Origin: Choricystis sp. odSpoLacu1 | Lineage: Eukaryota; Chlorophyta; Trebouxiophyceae | Assembly: GCA_958009055.1 (NCBI GenBank) | Contig: OY253650.1 | Coordinates: forward strand, 186,001 to 250,000 | Direction: 5' to 3' | Length of the DNA: 64,000 nucleotides | Shown: positions 44,094 to 56,269 of the stretch, piece by piece | Numbering within the stretch: position 1 is the stretch's first letter | Layout of the letters: the number at the start of each line of letters is the position of its first letter | Made by a program: the position numbers and the translations under genes | Notes under the pieces: model-generated | What the model was told of the DNA's origin: nothing | The model's database searches: none | The model's input: only the letters and a program-made list of their open reading frames with translations

Positions 44094-44613
44094 TCACCCC
44101 CACACCGCCGCCCGCAGCGCACGCGCCGCGCACCGCGCGGCCGCCGCGACCACGGCCGCCACCTGGGCAGCCGCCGCCGCCACCGCCGCCCCCAAAGTCT
44201 CACCAGGCGTCAGGTCCCACCACCGCGGCAGCGGCGTGGGGGGCGGGGTGGGGGGTGGGGGCGGCTGGGGCACGCCACCCCCCGCAGACCGGCGGCGCGG
44301 CGGGGAAGACGGCGACGGCGACGGGCGCGGCGGCGGCGGCCGCGCCACCCCCGTCGCAGGGGGGGGGGGGGGGGGGGGGTCGGGGGCGCCCGCCTCCGCC
44401 CTCAAACTGGAGGTCGCACAGTTGGTCGCCCCCAGGCTGCAGCGCCTGCAGGGCGCGCTCCAGGGAGCGCGCGCGCGCGCGGAGGGGGGGAGGAGGGGGG
44501 GCACCATGTGTCGAGAGGGTGTGCATGATGTCGTCCACACCCGGGCCGCCGTCCACGCCCAGGATGTGGCCCACGGTGTCCAGGAAGTCGGGGTCGGGGG
44601 CGTCGTGTGACAT
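44094..44613 (-). CDS. Small protein with hydrophobic C-terminus, unknown
   Basis: About 172 residues if one frameshift is bridged. The N-terminus MSHDAPDPDFLDTVGHILGV is acidic and helical, then a putative helix SLERALQALQPGGDQLCDLQ. A long G-run on the plus strand (44359-44379) encodes a Pro tract, where the frame changes. The second frame continues through Pro-rich sequence to WWDLTPGETLGAAVAAAAAQ and an Ala/Val-rich hydrophobic end, which could be a membrane tail anchor. If the first frame were kept, the protein would end at 44200 with 137 residues. No family recognised. It sits between two minus-strand genes with ~100 bp gaps. Confidence 0.5.
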
Positions 44614-44707
44614 TTTGGACGGAGGGGGGGGGGGGGGGGGGTCCTAAAAAGAAAAACGTGTGTGCGTGTGTGTGTGTCGGCGTCGACGAAGCGCAACAAA
44701 ACTCTCT

Positions 44708-46035
44708 TCACCCTTTCGTCACCCCCGCCTTTTCCAGCTCGGCTTCCAGCGCGGGCAACGCTTCCTTCCAGTCCGCCACCCAGCCATAGTCAGCCAGCTG
44801 GGGAGTGGGTGGGTGAGTGAGTGAGCCCTCAGACCTTTCCAACCCCCGACCCCTTTGTTCCCCCCTCAACCAACCCACCACCCACCTGAAAAATCGGCGC
44901 GTCGCCATCCGTGTTGATGGCCACAATGCATTTCGCATCCTTCATCCCCGCCACGTGCTGGGCAGCGCCGCTGATGCCGACCGCGATGTACACATCGGGA
45001 GCAACAACCCGCCCCGTCTGCCCCACCTGCAGCTCGTTGGGGGCGAGGCCGCCGTCGACGGCGGCGCGGGAGGCGCCCAGGGCGCCGCCCAGGCGGTCGG
45101 CCAGGCCGCCCAACGCGGAGGCGAAGGCGGCCGGGGTGCCGAGCGCGCGGCCGCCCGCGACGACGACGCGCGCGGCGCCCAGGTCTGGCCTGCCGCCGCC
45201 ACCGCCGCCCCGGGCGTCGGAGACAAGGGTGGAGCCTGACGGGGCGGCGCGCGCTGCGTCGAGCTCTGCTTCTTCCACGGGCACAGGGGCGGGGGGGGGG
45301 CGCGCCGGCGTCCGCCCCCCCCCCCCGCCACGGGAAACGCGGCCGTCCGCACCGTCAGCCACCGCGTCCCCCCATCCACGTACGCCACCGTCTCCAGCAC
45401 GGCGCCCGCGTAGGTGGGGCGGACAAAGGCGCCGTCGGGGGTTACAGAGACAACGTCGGTGACCGCGTCGCGGCACGCGAGGGCCGCCGCCCTCGGCAGC
45501 ACGTCCCTCCCCGCGGACGAGGCGGGCGCGATGGTCGCCGCAAAGCCGCGGGCTTCGGTGACGGCGGCCAGCAGGGCGGCGGTGGGTTCAGCCAGGGCGT
45601 GGGCGAGGCGGGGGTCGTCGGCTGTCAGCACAGCGTCCACTCCCGGCGACGCCGCAAGCGCGGACGCTGCCGCCCCCACCCCCGGCCCCGCCCCCGCCAC
45701 CAGCACGGTGACGGGGCCCACGCCCAGGGCGCGGGCGGCGGCCACGGCGGACAGGGTGGAGGGGGAAATAGGGGAGGAGGGAGGGGGCGGGTCGGCGAGG
45801 ACCAGGGCGCCGCCCGAGAGAGGTGTCTGGGAGGGTGGAATGGGGGGTGGTTGACTCGCGGCGTCCCTCCCTCCCTCCACCGTCACACGCCGACAGTTGA
45901 GAGCGTGGTCACTGGCGTGGTTGCCGAGTCCTCTCTTCTTCTTACCGAGGCAAACCACGCGCGCGCGCTCAGCGCGCGGGCATCGCAACGCGGCGCCGCG
46001 CGCGCCGCCGCGGCGCGCGCCAGGTGGGCCAGCAT
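44708..46035 (-). CDS. ETFA: Electron transfer flavoprotein subunit alpha, mitochondrial
   Basis: Passes electrons from acyl-CoA and branched-chain dehydrogenases to ETF:ubiquinone oxidoreductase. Exons 45946-46035, 44886-45826, 44708-44797, about 373 residues. The leader [20 protein letters not shown] is a mitochondrial presequence. The C-terminal FAD domain is clear: [52 protein letters not shown] and DGDAPIFQ, then ADYGWVAD after an intron, the family's usual ending. The frame changes where two homopolymers lie close together (10 G at 45291-45300 and 13 C at 45314-45326). Intron 1 has a GTAAGA donor. Confidence 0.93.
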
Positions 46036-46356
46036 TTCAAGGTGTGTGTTAGAAGGTGTGATTGACGAGGCGTGTGAGGAGGGGAGGAGGGACGCCCTAC
46101 ACGCTCGCGGGAGAGTGCAGTGGCGCGGGACGCTGTGTCGAAAACCGAACAACGTTGTTTTTTCCTCTCAACTCTCACTCTCTCCGCCATGTTTACACAC
46201 ACGCACGCACGCCAAAAAAGAAACTCCAGCAGGCGGCGAGCAAATAGGGCAAACGTACACACGCACACACACACTGGTTGCCTGTTTTTGAGGGGGTGCG
46301 TTTCTCTCGCTCGCTCGCTGCGCACACACCCCGCAACTCTCCTCTCTCTCTCCTCT
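46036..46356. other. ETFA promoter and NOT1 3' flank
   Basis: 321 bp between the ETFA start and the NOT1 stop, both on the minus strand. CA-rich repeats near 46195-46275. Nothing else recognised. Confidence 0.5.
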
Positions 46357-49300
46357 TCACGCACCCACGCCTTCACCCTCCCCCCCCACCCCCGGCGGCT
46401 GGGGCGGCGGGGGCGGCCCCATGCACGACCTCGCCACCGACTCGAACAACCTCTCCACATCCGCCGCGCACCGCGTGAACCCGTGCCCCCAAAACGCGTA
46501 GCGCGGGTTTTTGATCAGCTCAATGAATGTGATCAGCAGGCCCCACGGGTGCGGCCGGTTGACGATCAACCTCTCCAGCAGCACGCGCGTGATGGCTTCC
46601 TGCAAGGGCGCCCCGCGGGGGCCCCGCGCGCCGCCGTCGCCAAAGAGCGCGAGGAGCGCGCACGAAAAGTAGTGGGTGTGGGAGTTGGGGTAGCGCAGCT
46701 GGTTGGCCATGGCGTTGAGCAGGGCGTACCGTCCCTCCGGGTCCAGGTCGGCAGCCAGGCGGGCGAGCAGGTCGGTGGCGGCAGTGGCGGCGGCGGGCGG
46801 GCCGGGCGGCGGCGGCGCGCCGTCGCCGTCGCCGCCGCCCGCCGCGGCGCACCCGGCATAAAGCACCAACGCGGTCACCAGCCCCGCATCGTAGCGGGCC
46901 CCTGCGGCGGCGGCAGCCGCGGGGGGCAGGCGCAGGCGGGCGGGCAGGCCGGCCATGAACGCGGGGGGCGGGGCGCCCGCCAACCACGCGTCCACATCGC
47001 TCCGCAGCGCGCGCGGCAGCAGCGCGCGCGGCGGCGGGCGCAGCCTCGGCGGCTGCTCCGTCTCGGGCAGCAGGTCCACCTTGAGCGACGGCGTGAATGG
47101 GTCGGGCAGGCGCAGGGCGCGGGGAAAGGCGGAGAGGAGGAGGTTGCGCAGCTGCATGCAGGGGGGCGGCACGCACGACCCGGTGAGCGCGGGGGCGGCC
47201 TCCGCCACAAACTCCGGAAAATCGTGCAGCAGGCCCAGCAGGACGCGCAACGACCCCTTGTACAGCAGCCTCACCGCGTCCGACATCTCGGCTGTGCGCA
47301 GGTAGGGCTCCTGGAAGCGGAGGAGGGCAGCCACAAGCGCGGCCGCGGCCGACCAGCCCGCGCCGCCGCCCGGGGCGAGGAGGCGGGGCATGAAGGCGCG
47401 GTGGGAGACGAGCTCCAGCCAGGGGAAGGCGAAACCCGGGGCGCGCAGGGGTTGGACGCGGTCCAGGGCGGCTGCGACTTCAAGGAGGAGGAGGGGTTGG
47501 GGCGGGGGCGAGGGCGGCGCGCCAGCCGGCGGCGGCGGCGCGCCCGCCGCGGCAGCCGAGGCAGCCGCATCCACGTCCGGCGCCAGCTCCAGGATCAGCC
47601 CCACAAAGAAGCGGAAGTAGGGCCGCCCACAAAAGTCGCCCCCGCGCGCGGCCGCGTCGGCTAAGAGGGCCGACGTCGCGCCCGCCAGCGCAGCACGCAA
47701 GCACGCGGCCCCCGCTTGAGCCCGTTCCGAGGGGGAGACGGAGGCGGCAGCGTCGGCGGGGGGGGGAGCCACGCCCCCTCCACGCACCAGGGCGGCGGCC
47801 AGGCGGACGACCAGATCAACAGCGCCGTGGTTGAGCGGCGCGGCCGGGCGCGCGGCGGCGGGCGCGCCGGTTGTGGGGTCAGCCGCCAGGCAGTGAGCGG
47901 CCGCCAGGTCCACCAACGCCCGGAACGCGCGCGCGGTGGCGGTGGCTCGGTCGGCGGGAGTCGCGTCGGGGGCGCCAAACAGGCGGGCGGCGCGCACAGC
48001 GCGCGAGCGCCGCGTCTTGCACGCGGTCGCAGGGCGCGTCTTCCAACGCCGCCGCCCACCCGTCCAGCACGCGAGCGGCGGCCTCCTTGAGGCCGGGAGG
48101 GTCGCCGGCCGCGTCGACGGCGGGGGCGCCGGTGGAGGGGGGGGGGGGGGGGCAGGCCGCGCGCTGGGCCGCGGCGCGCTTGGGCGACGAGGGCAGAGAG
48201 GGGCGCCGCGCCCGACGGCGCGCGCTCTGCAACCCGGGCCAGCACGTCCAGCGTGCCGGGCAGGTCGGCCGGGCACAGTACGCCGTCGGCCACGAGAGAT
48301 TGACGGACCGCGTGCACCGCAAACTCCATGGCGCCGCCCGGGCGGCCCGAGGCGAGGGCTTTGGTGAGGAGACCGTCCACGGCAGCCGGCTGCAGCAGCC
48401 GCGCGCGCAGCAACGCCTCCCCCGCGTCCCGCCGCCAGCGCCGGTCGTCGGGGGCGGCCGCCCACCAAGCAGTGACGTCGGCCGCCAGGCGGCGCACGGC
48501 GCGGTCGCGCAGGCAGGCGAGGGCGGCCGCGCACGCGCCGGCCGCCGCGCGGGAGGGGGGACCGTCATACATGCGCACAAACACGCGCCTCGCCAGGGCC
48601 AGGCCCACGTCTTCGCGCGCGGCCGCCAGGTCGGCGGCTTCAGCGGCGGCGACCACCAGGTCGGCGGTGGAGGGCAGCGCCCAAAAGTCGGCGGACGCGT
48701 CGGCGGCGGCCGCCGCGTCGAGGCGGGCCGCCCAGGCGGCATACCCCGGGGCCAGAGCCGCCAGTTCGTCCGCCGAGGGTGCCGCAAAGGCGGGGGCGGG
48801 GGGGGGCGGGCGGGGCGGAAGGCGGGGCGGGGGGCGCGCCCCCCGGCGGCGCGCCCGCGGCCGCGCCGCCCGCCGCGCGCGCGCGCGCGGCAGCCTCGCA
48901 AACTCGTCGTACACGCGCGCCTGGGCGGGGGCGGGGCCACCGCGGCGCGGGCGCAGAGACTCGGGCAGGGCGGGCGGGGGGCGGCCGCCCAGGGGCGCGG
49001 GGTCGCCCGGCCACGCGGCGCCGGCCGCGCGCGCTTTCGCGCGCGCCGCCAGCGCGGGCGCGACGCGCTCGTCCACGTCGCGCGCGGCCTTGTCGGCCGC
49101 CGCCTTCTCAATGAGCGCGCACCCCGCCTCCGCGTTGTCCGCGGTGGCGACGGCGGCCAGGTGCTCCACGGAGGCGGCGTCCAGGCCGGGGACTTGGGCG
49201 AGGAGGCCGCGCAGTTGGGCGGCCAGCGCGGCGCGCAGCGGTTCGCGGCACGTGACGAGCGCGAGCGAGCCAGCGAGAGACGACGCCGCCAAGTGAGCAG

Positions 49301-52300
49301 CCGCACGCAGGCGCCCCTCGTCCCCATCTGACGCAAAGTCTTTGCGGGCCAGCTCGGCGGCGGCGACGGCGGCGATGGAGGCGGACCGCTCGACGACGGG
49401 GGCGCCAACTTCCGCGACGGCGCGGTCGACCGCCAGAGGGACCAACCGCCTCAACCCCGCCCTCTCCGCCAGGCCGCCCAGGGCGGCGGCCGCGCCACCC
49501 TGGGCGCCCGCGGCGGCGGCGGCAAAGGCGGCATCGTTGCCCGCGGCGGCGGCGGCGGCTCCAGCCGACGCGAGCGCGCCGTCGAGCGATGTCGTGGCAG
49601 CGTCGGGCAGCACGCCCGCGCGCGCGCCAGGGCCGCCCACCGCCGCCGCCCTCACATCCGCAAAGTCGGCGGATGCGGGAGGGGGGCGCGGCACCGTGCG
49701 CAGCAGGTCGGCGGGTTTGACGGCGTCGGTGGCGAGGCCGAGTTCGCGGAAGAGCATCTCAATCTCAAACTTCAAGTTGAGTTTTAACCGGTCCTGCGCA
49801 TAGATTTCGGCCACCAACGACAGCAGCCCCCCCACCCACGGGTTGGTGGGGCGGAACACGCGCGACTCTTTGCAGGGGTCGAGCACCTTGTGGATGAAGG
49901 GCAGGACGGCGATCATGCGGCCGCCCGAGTAGGCGGACAGCAGCGCGGCCTTCAAATCGAGGTCGCGCGCCAACAGCGGCTTGTTGCGCGCCAGCGTCAA
50001 CCTCCCCAGCCACGACCCCAGGTTCTTGAGGAGAGACCGTTCGGACGACTGCGTCACCGCCCGCTCGGACGCCAGCAGGGCGCGCGTGTAGGTGACCGTC
50101 GCGACCGTCAGCGCCGCCCACAGGCCGCGGTCGCCCATTGCGTCCACCAGCTGTGCATACAGCGCGTGATAGTTGGGCTCCTGGGCCGCCCGCTTGGACA
50201 CCAGGTAGTGGGCGAACCAGTCACGGTGGTCGGGCAGGACGGCGGCCGCGACGTCGGGCGCCTTGACGCGCACATTCGCGATCGACAGGTTGTTGATCAC
50301 AAACGACACCCTGTCCGCCACGTCGGCCGGGGGGACGGCGTACGCGTCTGCGGCAGCGGCGGCGGCGGCGTCCAGAGTCTCGGCGTTGAGGGTGGAGAAG
50401 GCGCGGGCAGGGTCGGCACGCGTGGCGGTGGCGGCCGCGGCGGCCGTGGGTGTGGCGCCGTCGGCGCCCGCAGCGCCGCGCGCGGGCGATGTCGCGCGTG
50501 GGGGCCCACCCCCACCCGCGGCCACGTCCCGGGAGGAGGCGAGGGCGGGTTCGGCGGGTTGGGGGGGGGCGGCCCCGGAGGCCGCGTCGGCCACGACTCG
50601 ATCAACAGTCGCCGCGAGAGCAGGATCCGCCACCCGCAGCGACTGCACGCTCGCCAGCTGGGCACAGTACTTGGGGAATCTGTGCAGCTGCCCTACAGCC
50701 GCACGCAGGGCGCCCGCCCCAAAGGCGGCCAGCTTGGAGTCGGTGGGTTCACGCACCGCGTCGAGCATGCAGCGCAGGGCGAGGGCAAGAGGAGCATCCG
50801 GCAGCAGCGACCGCGACACCAGCCCACCGAATAAAGCAGCGGTGGCCGCCAGTTCAGCATCAGGATACTTGGCCAGGAAGCGGAACTCGTCCAGCAGGGA
50901 GTGGGCGACACAGGCGGCGAGCACGCGGTCGCGCGGCGGGCCGGACGCCCACCCCGCGACACGAGTCAGCAGGGCGTCCACCGTGTCTGTGCCCGCGTAC
51001 ACGGCCTGGAGGGAGGCATTGACCTCGGCTTCGACGTCGGGTGGGAAGGGGGCGCCCGCGGCCGCGGGCGGGGAGGAGGGCGGGGGCGCGCCGTCGGTCG
51101 AGGAGGCAGCAGCAGCAGCGCGCGCGCGCTCGAGCGCTGCAGCCGCGTCGCCAGAGGACGCGGCCGAGCCGCCGCCGCGGGCTGCGCCGCGCAGCAAGGC
51201 GGCCACCTTGTCGGCCGGCGCAGACGGACGGCCACCCGCGCCGGAGGCGGCCGCCTCCGCGACGGTGGCGGCAGCAACCACAAACGGCGGGCCGTCGGCT
51301 GCCGCGCGCGCCGACGCCCACGCTTCCACGTCCAGCGTGCCCGCGGTCGCCGCCGCCAGGGCCAGCTCGACCGCGCCCGTGGCGGGCAGGCCGGTCAGGG
51401 TGGACGCGACGTCGTTGGCGCCGCCGGCAACGGCGGTCAACGCGTCGAGAGCACGCGGCGCGGCGGCCGGGTCACTCGCCGCGAGCGACGCGAGCGCCGC
51501 GCGCGCGGCTGCCGGCGCCCGCCGCGCCACGTCGGCCACCGCGCCCGCGCCACCCGCCCGCTGAGACGCGGCTGCAGACGCCAGGGCGCGCCCCGCGTCG
51601 GCGGCCAGGGGGGAGTCGGCGGCGCCCGCGGCCAGGAGGCCGGCAGCAAGGAGGGCCGGGTTGCCGCGACCGAGGGGGCCGAGCGCAGCGCGCGCGGCGG
51701 CCACAGCGCCCCCGCGCGCCAGCCCGATCACGGCGGTGTAGGGGGCCAGGTAGGTGGAGGCTGCGGTGGCGGCGGTGGGTGGCGGCGCGCCGGCGGGCGG
51801 GTCGACGCGGGGGCCGTCAAAGGTGGCGTGCGGGCCGGCCGCGGGGGCGGCTAAAGCCTCACGCAGCGCGTCCGACTGGCCCGCCGCGTGCGCCCAGGGG
51901 GCGCCCGCCAGAGCGCCACCCGGCAGGGGTGCACCCGCCCCCGCCGCCCACGCGGTCAGCAGGGCGGCGTAGCCCGGGCCGTCGGGGACGGCAAAGGCGG
52001 GGGTGTCGAGCGACGGCGCGACGGCGCCCGGCCAGTCGAGCGACGGCGACGCGGCGCGCAGGGCGGCGCCCACGCCCGCCGCGTCCCACGTGGGAGGGGC
52101 GGAGCCCAGGGTCAGGCCGCCCAGGCGGGCCGCCAGCGCGTCCGCGCTGGCGGGCGAGGGCGGCGCCAGGCGGCCGCCCGCGGTGCGGGCAAGGAGAGAC
52201 AGGACGCCCGCGACGCTGCCCGCGCCCAGCGGCCCACCGCCCAGGGCCGAGATCACGGACGCAGTCGCGCCCTCGGACGCGCCGGACGCGTAGCCCAGGT

Positions 52301-52352
52301 CCGCCATGACGCTGGCCAGGGTGGTAGCGGCCGTGGCCGCGGCGGAGGCCAT
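46357..52352 (-). CDS. CNOT1: CCR4-NOT complex subunit 1 (NOT1 scaffold)
   Basis: Scaffold of the deadenylase complex that controls mRNA decay and translation. Apparently intronless, about 1,998 residues. The start is MASAAATAATTLASVMADLG. Domains in order: a poorly conserved Ala-rich HEAT region; a MIF4G-like region (FRFLAKYPDAELAATAALFG, FPKYCAQLASVQSL); the CAF1-binding MIF4G (RVSFVINNLSIANV, LLKNLGSWLGRLTLARNKPL, LKLNLKFEIEMLFREL); and the NOT2/3-binding C-terminal domain (YPNSHTHYFSCALLALFG, LLERLIVNRPHPWGLLITFI). The frame changes twice: in the 16-G run at 48137-48152 and in the short CG run at 47999-48005. Removing one G and adding one CG gives 1,999 codons. Lack of introns is unusual among its neighbours. 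Confidence 0.93.
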
Positions 52353-52920
52353 GGTGGGCAGGGGAGGGGACGACCGAAAAAGGGGGGGGGTCAATGGGGG
52401 AGGCGCACGGAAAGGGTGGCGCTCTCTCTCACACTCTCACTCTCTCTCCTCTCTCGCTCAGCCGCACACGTGATGAGCGACCATGGAGAAGGAGTGGGAG
52501 CAGCGGCAAAGCTCCAGACAGGGGTGTGCGGCTGGGAAGGGGAAGGGGGGAAAGGGCAGCGTGAGTTGCTGCGCATGCGCACGCCTGCTCCTCCCCACTC
52601 TCCAACTCTGCGCCCCGGCGAGGCAGTGTGTAGTGCCAACCAGCCGCGCTGGCAGGGTGTTGGCGCGTAGAGCGGGCGCACAGGCACACACGGCGCCGCA
52701 AAGCGACGAGTGCGTTGCCACCCCCCCAAAAACACGCGCTGGCCGCTCTGCCGCCCCCGATCGCGGCGCTCGGGCGCCGATGGGAGCGTGTGAAAGTGGC
52801 GTCGCGCGGGTGGCCGGAGGCAGGGGGGCAGAGGGCGCCGTTCAACACACCTGCGTACAAAACGACCGAGAGTGTTTTTCTCTGCCTTTGTTTCACAACA
52901 CTTCTCGCTCGGCGCGCTTC
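52353..52920. promoter_or_regulatory. Divergent intergenic region NOT1 / micro-protein
   Basis: 568 bp between divergent starts. TC-rich (CTCTCTC near 52421-52452 and a short T-run near 52870). No ORF with support; an unseen 5' exon of the micro-protein gene could lie here. Confidence 0.45.
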
Positions 52921-53067
52921 ATGGCCCCCCCACCCGACTTTGCGTCCCTCGCCGCCCTCGCTGGTCTGCCCCTGACCCCCGACGTGGTGGCTGCCCTGCG
53001 GTCCCTGCTGGAGCTGGGCGCGCCGCCGACGAGCGTGGGCGCGGTGCTGGGCGCATTGACGCGCTGA
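52921..53067 (+). CDS. MOZART1-like micro-protein (tentative)
   Basis: 48 residues, single exon: MAPPPDFASLAALAGLPLTP, then DVVAALRSLLELGAPPTSVG and AVLGALTR. The pattern of a short helix, then L-x-E-L-G-x-x-P-x-x-V-x-x-V-L-x-x-L recalls MZT1/GIP1 (for example LCDLGVNPEALAAVVKELR), the small protein that recruits gamma-tubulin complexes. The first helix of MZT1 is short here, so either an upstream exon was missed or it is another protein. The ATG follows a pyrimidine-rich tract. Function is inference from a weak match. Confidence 0.4.
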   Translation: MAPPPDFASLAALAGLPLTPDVVAALRSLLELGAPPTSVGAVLGALTR

Positions 53068-53266
53068 GAAGACGGGAGACCGCCTGCCTCCACTCCCTTC
53101 CTCTCCTGCCTGCACGCTTCGCGCCAGTCGAGACGCGTGACCAAGCGTGTGAACCGACCTGCTGGACACACGCGGCAAAGACGCCGGCGTGTGTGCTGCT
53201 TTTTGTTTTCTGCCTGCCCCACCGCGCGCATCGCACTCCTTCCCACCCCCCCTTCCTACCCCCGGT

Positions 53267-54616
53267 ATGAGCGTCTCCGCCGTCTGTGCCCTGGACCTGC
53301 GCGGCCGCCTGCTGCTGGCGCGCGACTACCGGGGGGACGTCCCCCCCAAGCGCACGGAGGCGGTGGCCGCCGTGCTCGCCGCGGCCGACGACGACGGCGC
53401 GTCTGCTCCCCCCGTCGGCGACCTGGACGGCGTCTCCTACGCGTCAGTGCGCGTCTCGGACGTCCTCCTCGTCGCGCTGGCAACCACCAACGCCAACGCG
53501 GCGGCCGCGCTGCTGTTTTTGAGGCGCCTCGCCTCCGTGTTTGACTCCTTTTTCGGGGGCCTGTCCGAAGAGTCCCTGCGCGACAACTTTGTCGTCGCCT
53601 ACGAACTCCTGGACGAGTGCATGGACTACGGCTACCCCCAGTTCACAGAGGGCGTCATCCTGGCCGAGTTCATCAAGACGGGCGCCACCGCGCGCGCCGC
53701 GCCCCCCCCCCTCGGCCCCCCCCCCGCCGTCACCAACGCGGTGTCGTGGCGGTCCGAAGGCATCCGCTACAAAAAGAATGAAGTGTTCCTGGACGTCGTG
53801 GAGCGCGTCAACCTGACGGTGTCGTCGAGCGGCGCTGTGGTGTCGTCCGCCGTGTCGGGCGCGCTGCGCATGCGGGCCCACCTTTCCGGCATGCCGGAGT
53901 GCCGCCTCGGCCTCAACGACCGCGTTCTGTTTGAGGCCCAGGGGCGGCGCAGCGGGGGCGCTGCCGGCGCGGGTGGCGCCAGTCGCGCCGTCGACTTGGA
54001 GGACGTCAAGTTCCACCAGTGCGTGCGGTTGGCGCGGTTTGATGCCGACCGCACGATCTCCTTTGTCCCGCCCGACGGCGCGTTCGACCTCATGACCTAC
54101 CGCGTCGCCCGCCCCCTGGCCAAGCCGTTGATCGAGGTGGAGTGCTCCGTGTCCCACCCGTCGCGGTCGCGTGTGGAATACCTCGTCAAAGCGCGGTCCC
54201 ACTTCAAGGACCGGTCGTCCGCGACGGGCGTCGAAATCGCGCTCCCCCTCCCGGGGGACGCGGTCGCGCCGTCCGCCCGCGCCTCCAGCGGCACCGCCGT
54301 CTACGCGCCCGAACGGTCGGCCCTGCTGTGGAAGATCAAAGCGTTTCCAGGGGGCAAGGAGCTGCTGCTGCGCGCCAAGTACAATCTTCCCAGCGTCGCG
54401 GCGGAGGACGCGGCGCGCGGGCGCGCGCCCCCCATCCGCGTCGCGTTTGAGATCCCTTACTTCACTGTGTCCGGCATCCAGGTGCGCTACCTCAAAGTCG
54501 TGGAAAAGTCGGGCTACCAAGCGTTGCCCTGGGTGCGGTACGTGACGGCGGCGGGGGAGTACGAGGTGCGGACGCCGGAGGAGAGAGGTGGAGGGGAAGA
54601 GCGGGGGCGCGGGTGA
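53267..54616 (+). CDS. AP1M: AP-1 complex subunit mu
   Basis: Medium chain of the clathrin adaptor at the trans-Golgi network and endosomes; binds Yxx-phi sorting signals. Intronless, 449 residues. N-terminal longin-like domain starts MSVSAVCALDLRGRLLLARD. The mu homology domain has SEGIRYKKNEVFLDVVERVN, MPECRLGLNDRVLFEAQG, VKFHQCVRLARFDADRTISF and PPDGAFDLMTYR. These blocks match AP-1 rather than AP-2 mu. The tail after EYEVRTPEE is a short Gly/Arg/Glu stretch beyond the usual end of the domain. Confidence 0.93.
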   Translation: MSVSAVCALDLRGRLLLARDYRGDVPPKRTEAVAAVLAAADDDGASAPPVGDLDGVSYASVRVSDVLLVALATTNANAAAALLFLRRLASVFDSFFGGLSEESLRDNFVVAYELLDECMDYGYPQFTEGVILAEFIKTGATARAAPPPLGPPPAVTNAVSWRSEGIRYKKNEVFLDVVERVNLTVSSSGAVVSSAVSGALRMRAHLSGMPECRLGLNDRVLFEAQGRRSGGAAGAGGASRAVDLEDVKFHQCVRLARFDADRTISFVPPDGAFDLMTYRVARPLAKPLIEVECSVSHPSRSRVEYLVKARSHFKDRSSATGVEIALPLPGDAVAPSARASSGTAVYAPERSALLWKIKAFPGGKELLLRAKYNLPSVAAEDAARGRAPPIRVAFEIPYFTVSGIQVRYLKVVEKSGYQALPWVRYVTAAGEYEVRTPEERGGGEERGRG

Positions 54617-54774
54617 TCGGGGAAAGCTGCTGTTGTTTAAAAAGAGCGAGTCTCTTCTTTTCATTGTCCTTTTGATCGCTCTCGGTCTCTTTGCTAACAG
54701 CAGCAGAGGCGCGGGCGGATGGCGTGTTTTCTCCTCCCCTCCTCTCTCTCCCCCTCTTCACCACCGCCCCGCCT

Positions 54775-56224
54775 TCACCACCACGCGCGCCGGCAGCTCC
54801 ACCCCCGCGCCTCCGCCAGCATGCGCTCCGCTTCCGCCGCAGCCGCCGCGTCGGCCGCGGCCGCCGCCTCCAGGGCGGACCGGTCGCGCTGCAGTTCGGC
54901 CGCGCGCGCCGACGCGGCCGCCAACGCGCGCGCGTCGGCGGCCGCCTTGACGGCCGCCAGGTGGGCGGCGGCAGCAGCTTTGCGAGAAGCTTCATCGCGA
55001 GCGGCGGCCTCCGTGGTCGCAGCCAGGGCGGCCGCCGCCGCGCGGCGCTCCGCGGCCGCCGCGTCGCGCGCCTCGCGCGACCGCGCGCCATGCTCCTGCA
55101 CCGCCCGCAGGTTGGCGTCCGCCGCCGACGCCGCGATGTCGCGGGAGGCAGCCGCACGCGCCGCGTCGCGGGCGGCGGCCGCCCGCTCGGCGGCCGCAGC
55201 GTCGGCGGCGGCCAGCATGTCGTCTTCGGCCGCACGCGCGGCTTTGGCTGCCACGTCGGCCGCCAGGGCGGCCTCCACGGCGGCCGCCGCGGGGCGCACG
55301 CGGCGGGAGGCGGCGGCAGCGGCGGCCGCGGCGGACGCGGCGGCCAGGGCATCGGCGTGGGCCGCAGCGCGCTGTTCCGCCGCGCACTCAGCCGCCGCGC
55401 GCGCGCGCGACCGCGGTCGCGCGCGCGGACGCCTGCCCATCCAGCGACGCTTTGACTTGGGCGGTCGCCTGCTTGGCACGCCTGTCTTCCTCGGCCGCCG
55501 CGGCCAGGGCGTCGGCGGCGGCCGCGTCGGCGGCCGCGCGGTCGCGCTCGGACTCACCCGCTCGCACCGCAGCAGCCGCCCCATGCTCCGCCACTTGGGC
55601 CGCCAGATCAGCCAAGTAGGCCACCCCCCGGCTGCGCGCGGCGGCGACCGCCTTGGCGGTCGCCGCGTCAGCGGCCGCCGTCGCCTGCGCAAGCGCCGCG
55701 GCGGTCGCGCGGTCTGCGGCGACCGCGTCCCGAGCCGCGGCGGCGCGGGCGGCCACCTGCTCCTGCTGCACGGCGGCCGCCTTGGCGGCCGCGATGCGGG
55801 ACGCCAGCTCGCGCAGGGCGGGAGACTCGGCGCGCAGGCGCGCGGCTCGAGCTGCCGCGACGGCGCGCGCGGTGGACGCGTCGCCAGTCGCCTCGGTGTT
55901 TGCGTCGGCCGCTTCACTAGAGATGGCAGCGGTAGCCGCGGCAGCGGCACGCGTCGCGCGGTCGGCCGCTTCGGCGCCAGCGTCAGCGGCGGCGACGGCC
56001 ACCGCGGCAGTCCGAGCGTCGGCGAGCGCCGCGCCGCGCGCGGCGGACCGGGTCATCGCGTCCGCGCCGCGGGCGCGGTTAAAGAAGGCGGCTGAGGCGG
56101 CGGCGGAGGCGGCTTGTTGGCGGCGGCGGTCTTCGCGGGCTTCAACGGCTGGGGTGGAGGGGGGGTTAAAAATAGACGTGGAAAGAGAGGGAGGGCTGTG
56201 TTTTCACGCGCTGTTCACGCCACG

Positions 56225-56269
<45 letters not shown>

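Noticed and set aside
48780..48900. CG-rich stretch of NOT1 suspected as another frameshift
   Set aside because: The conserved frame runs through it unbroken into the following NOT1 sequence.
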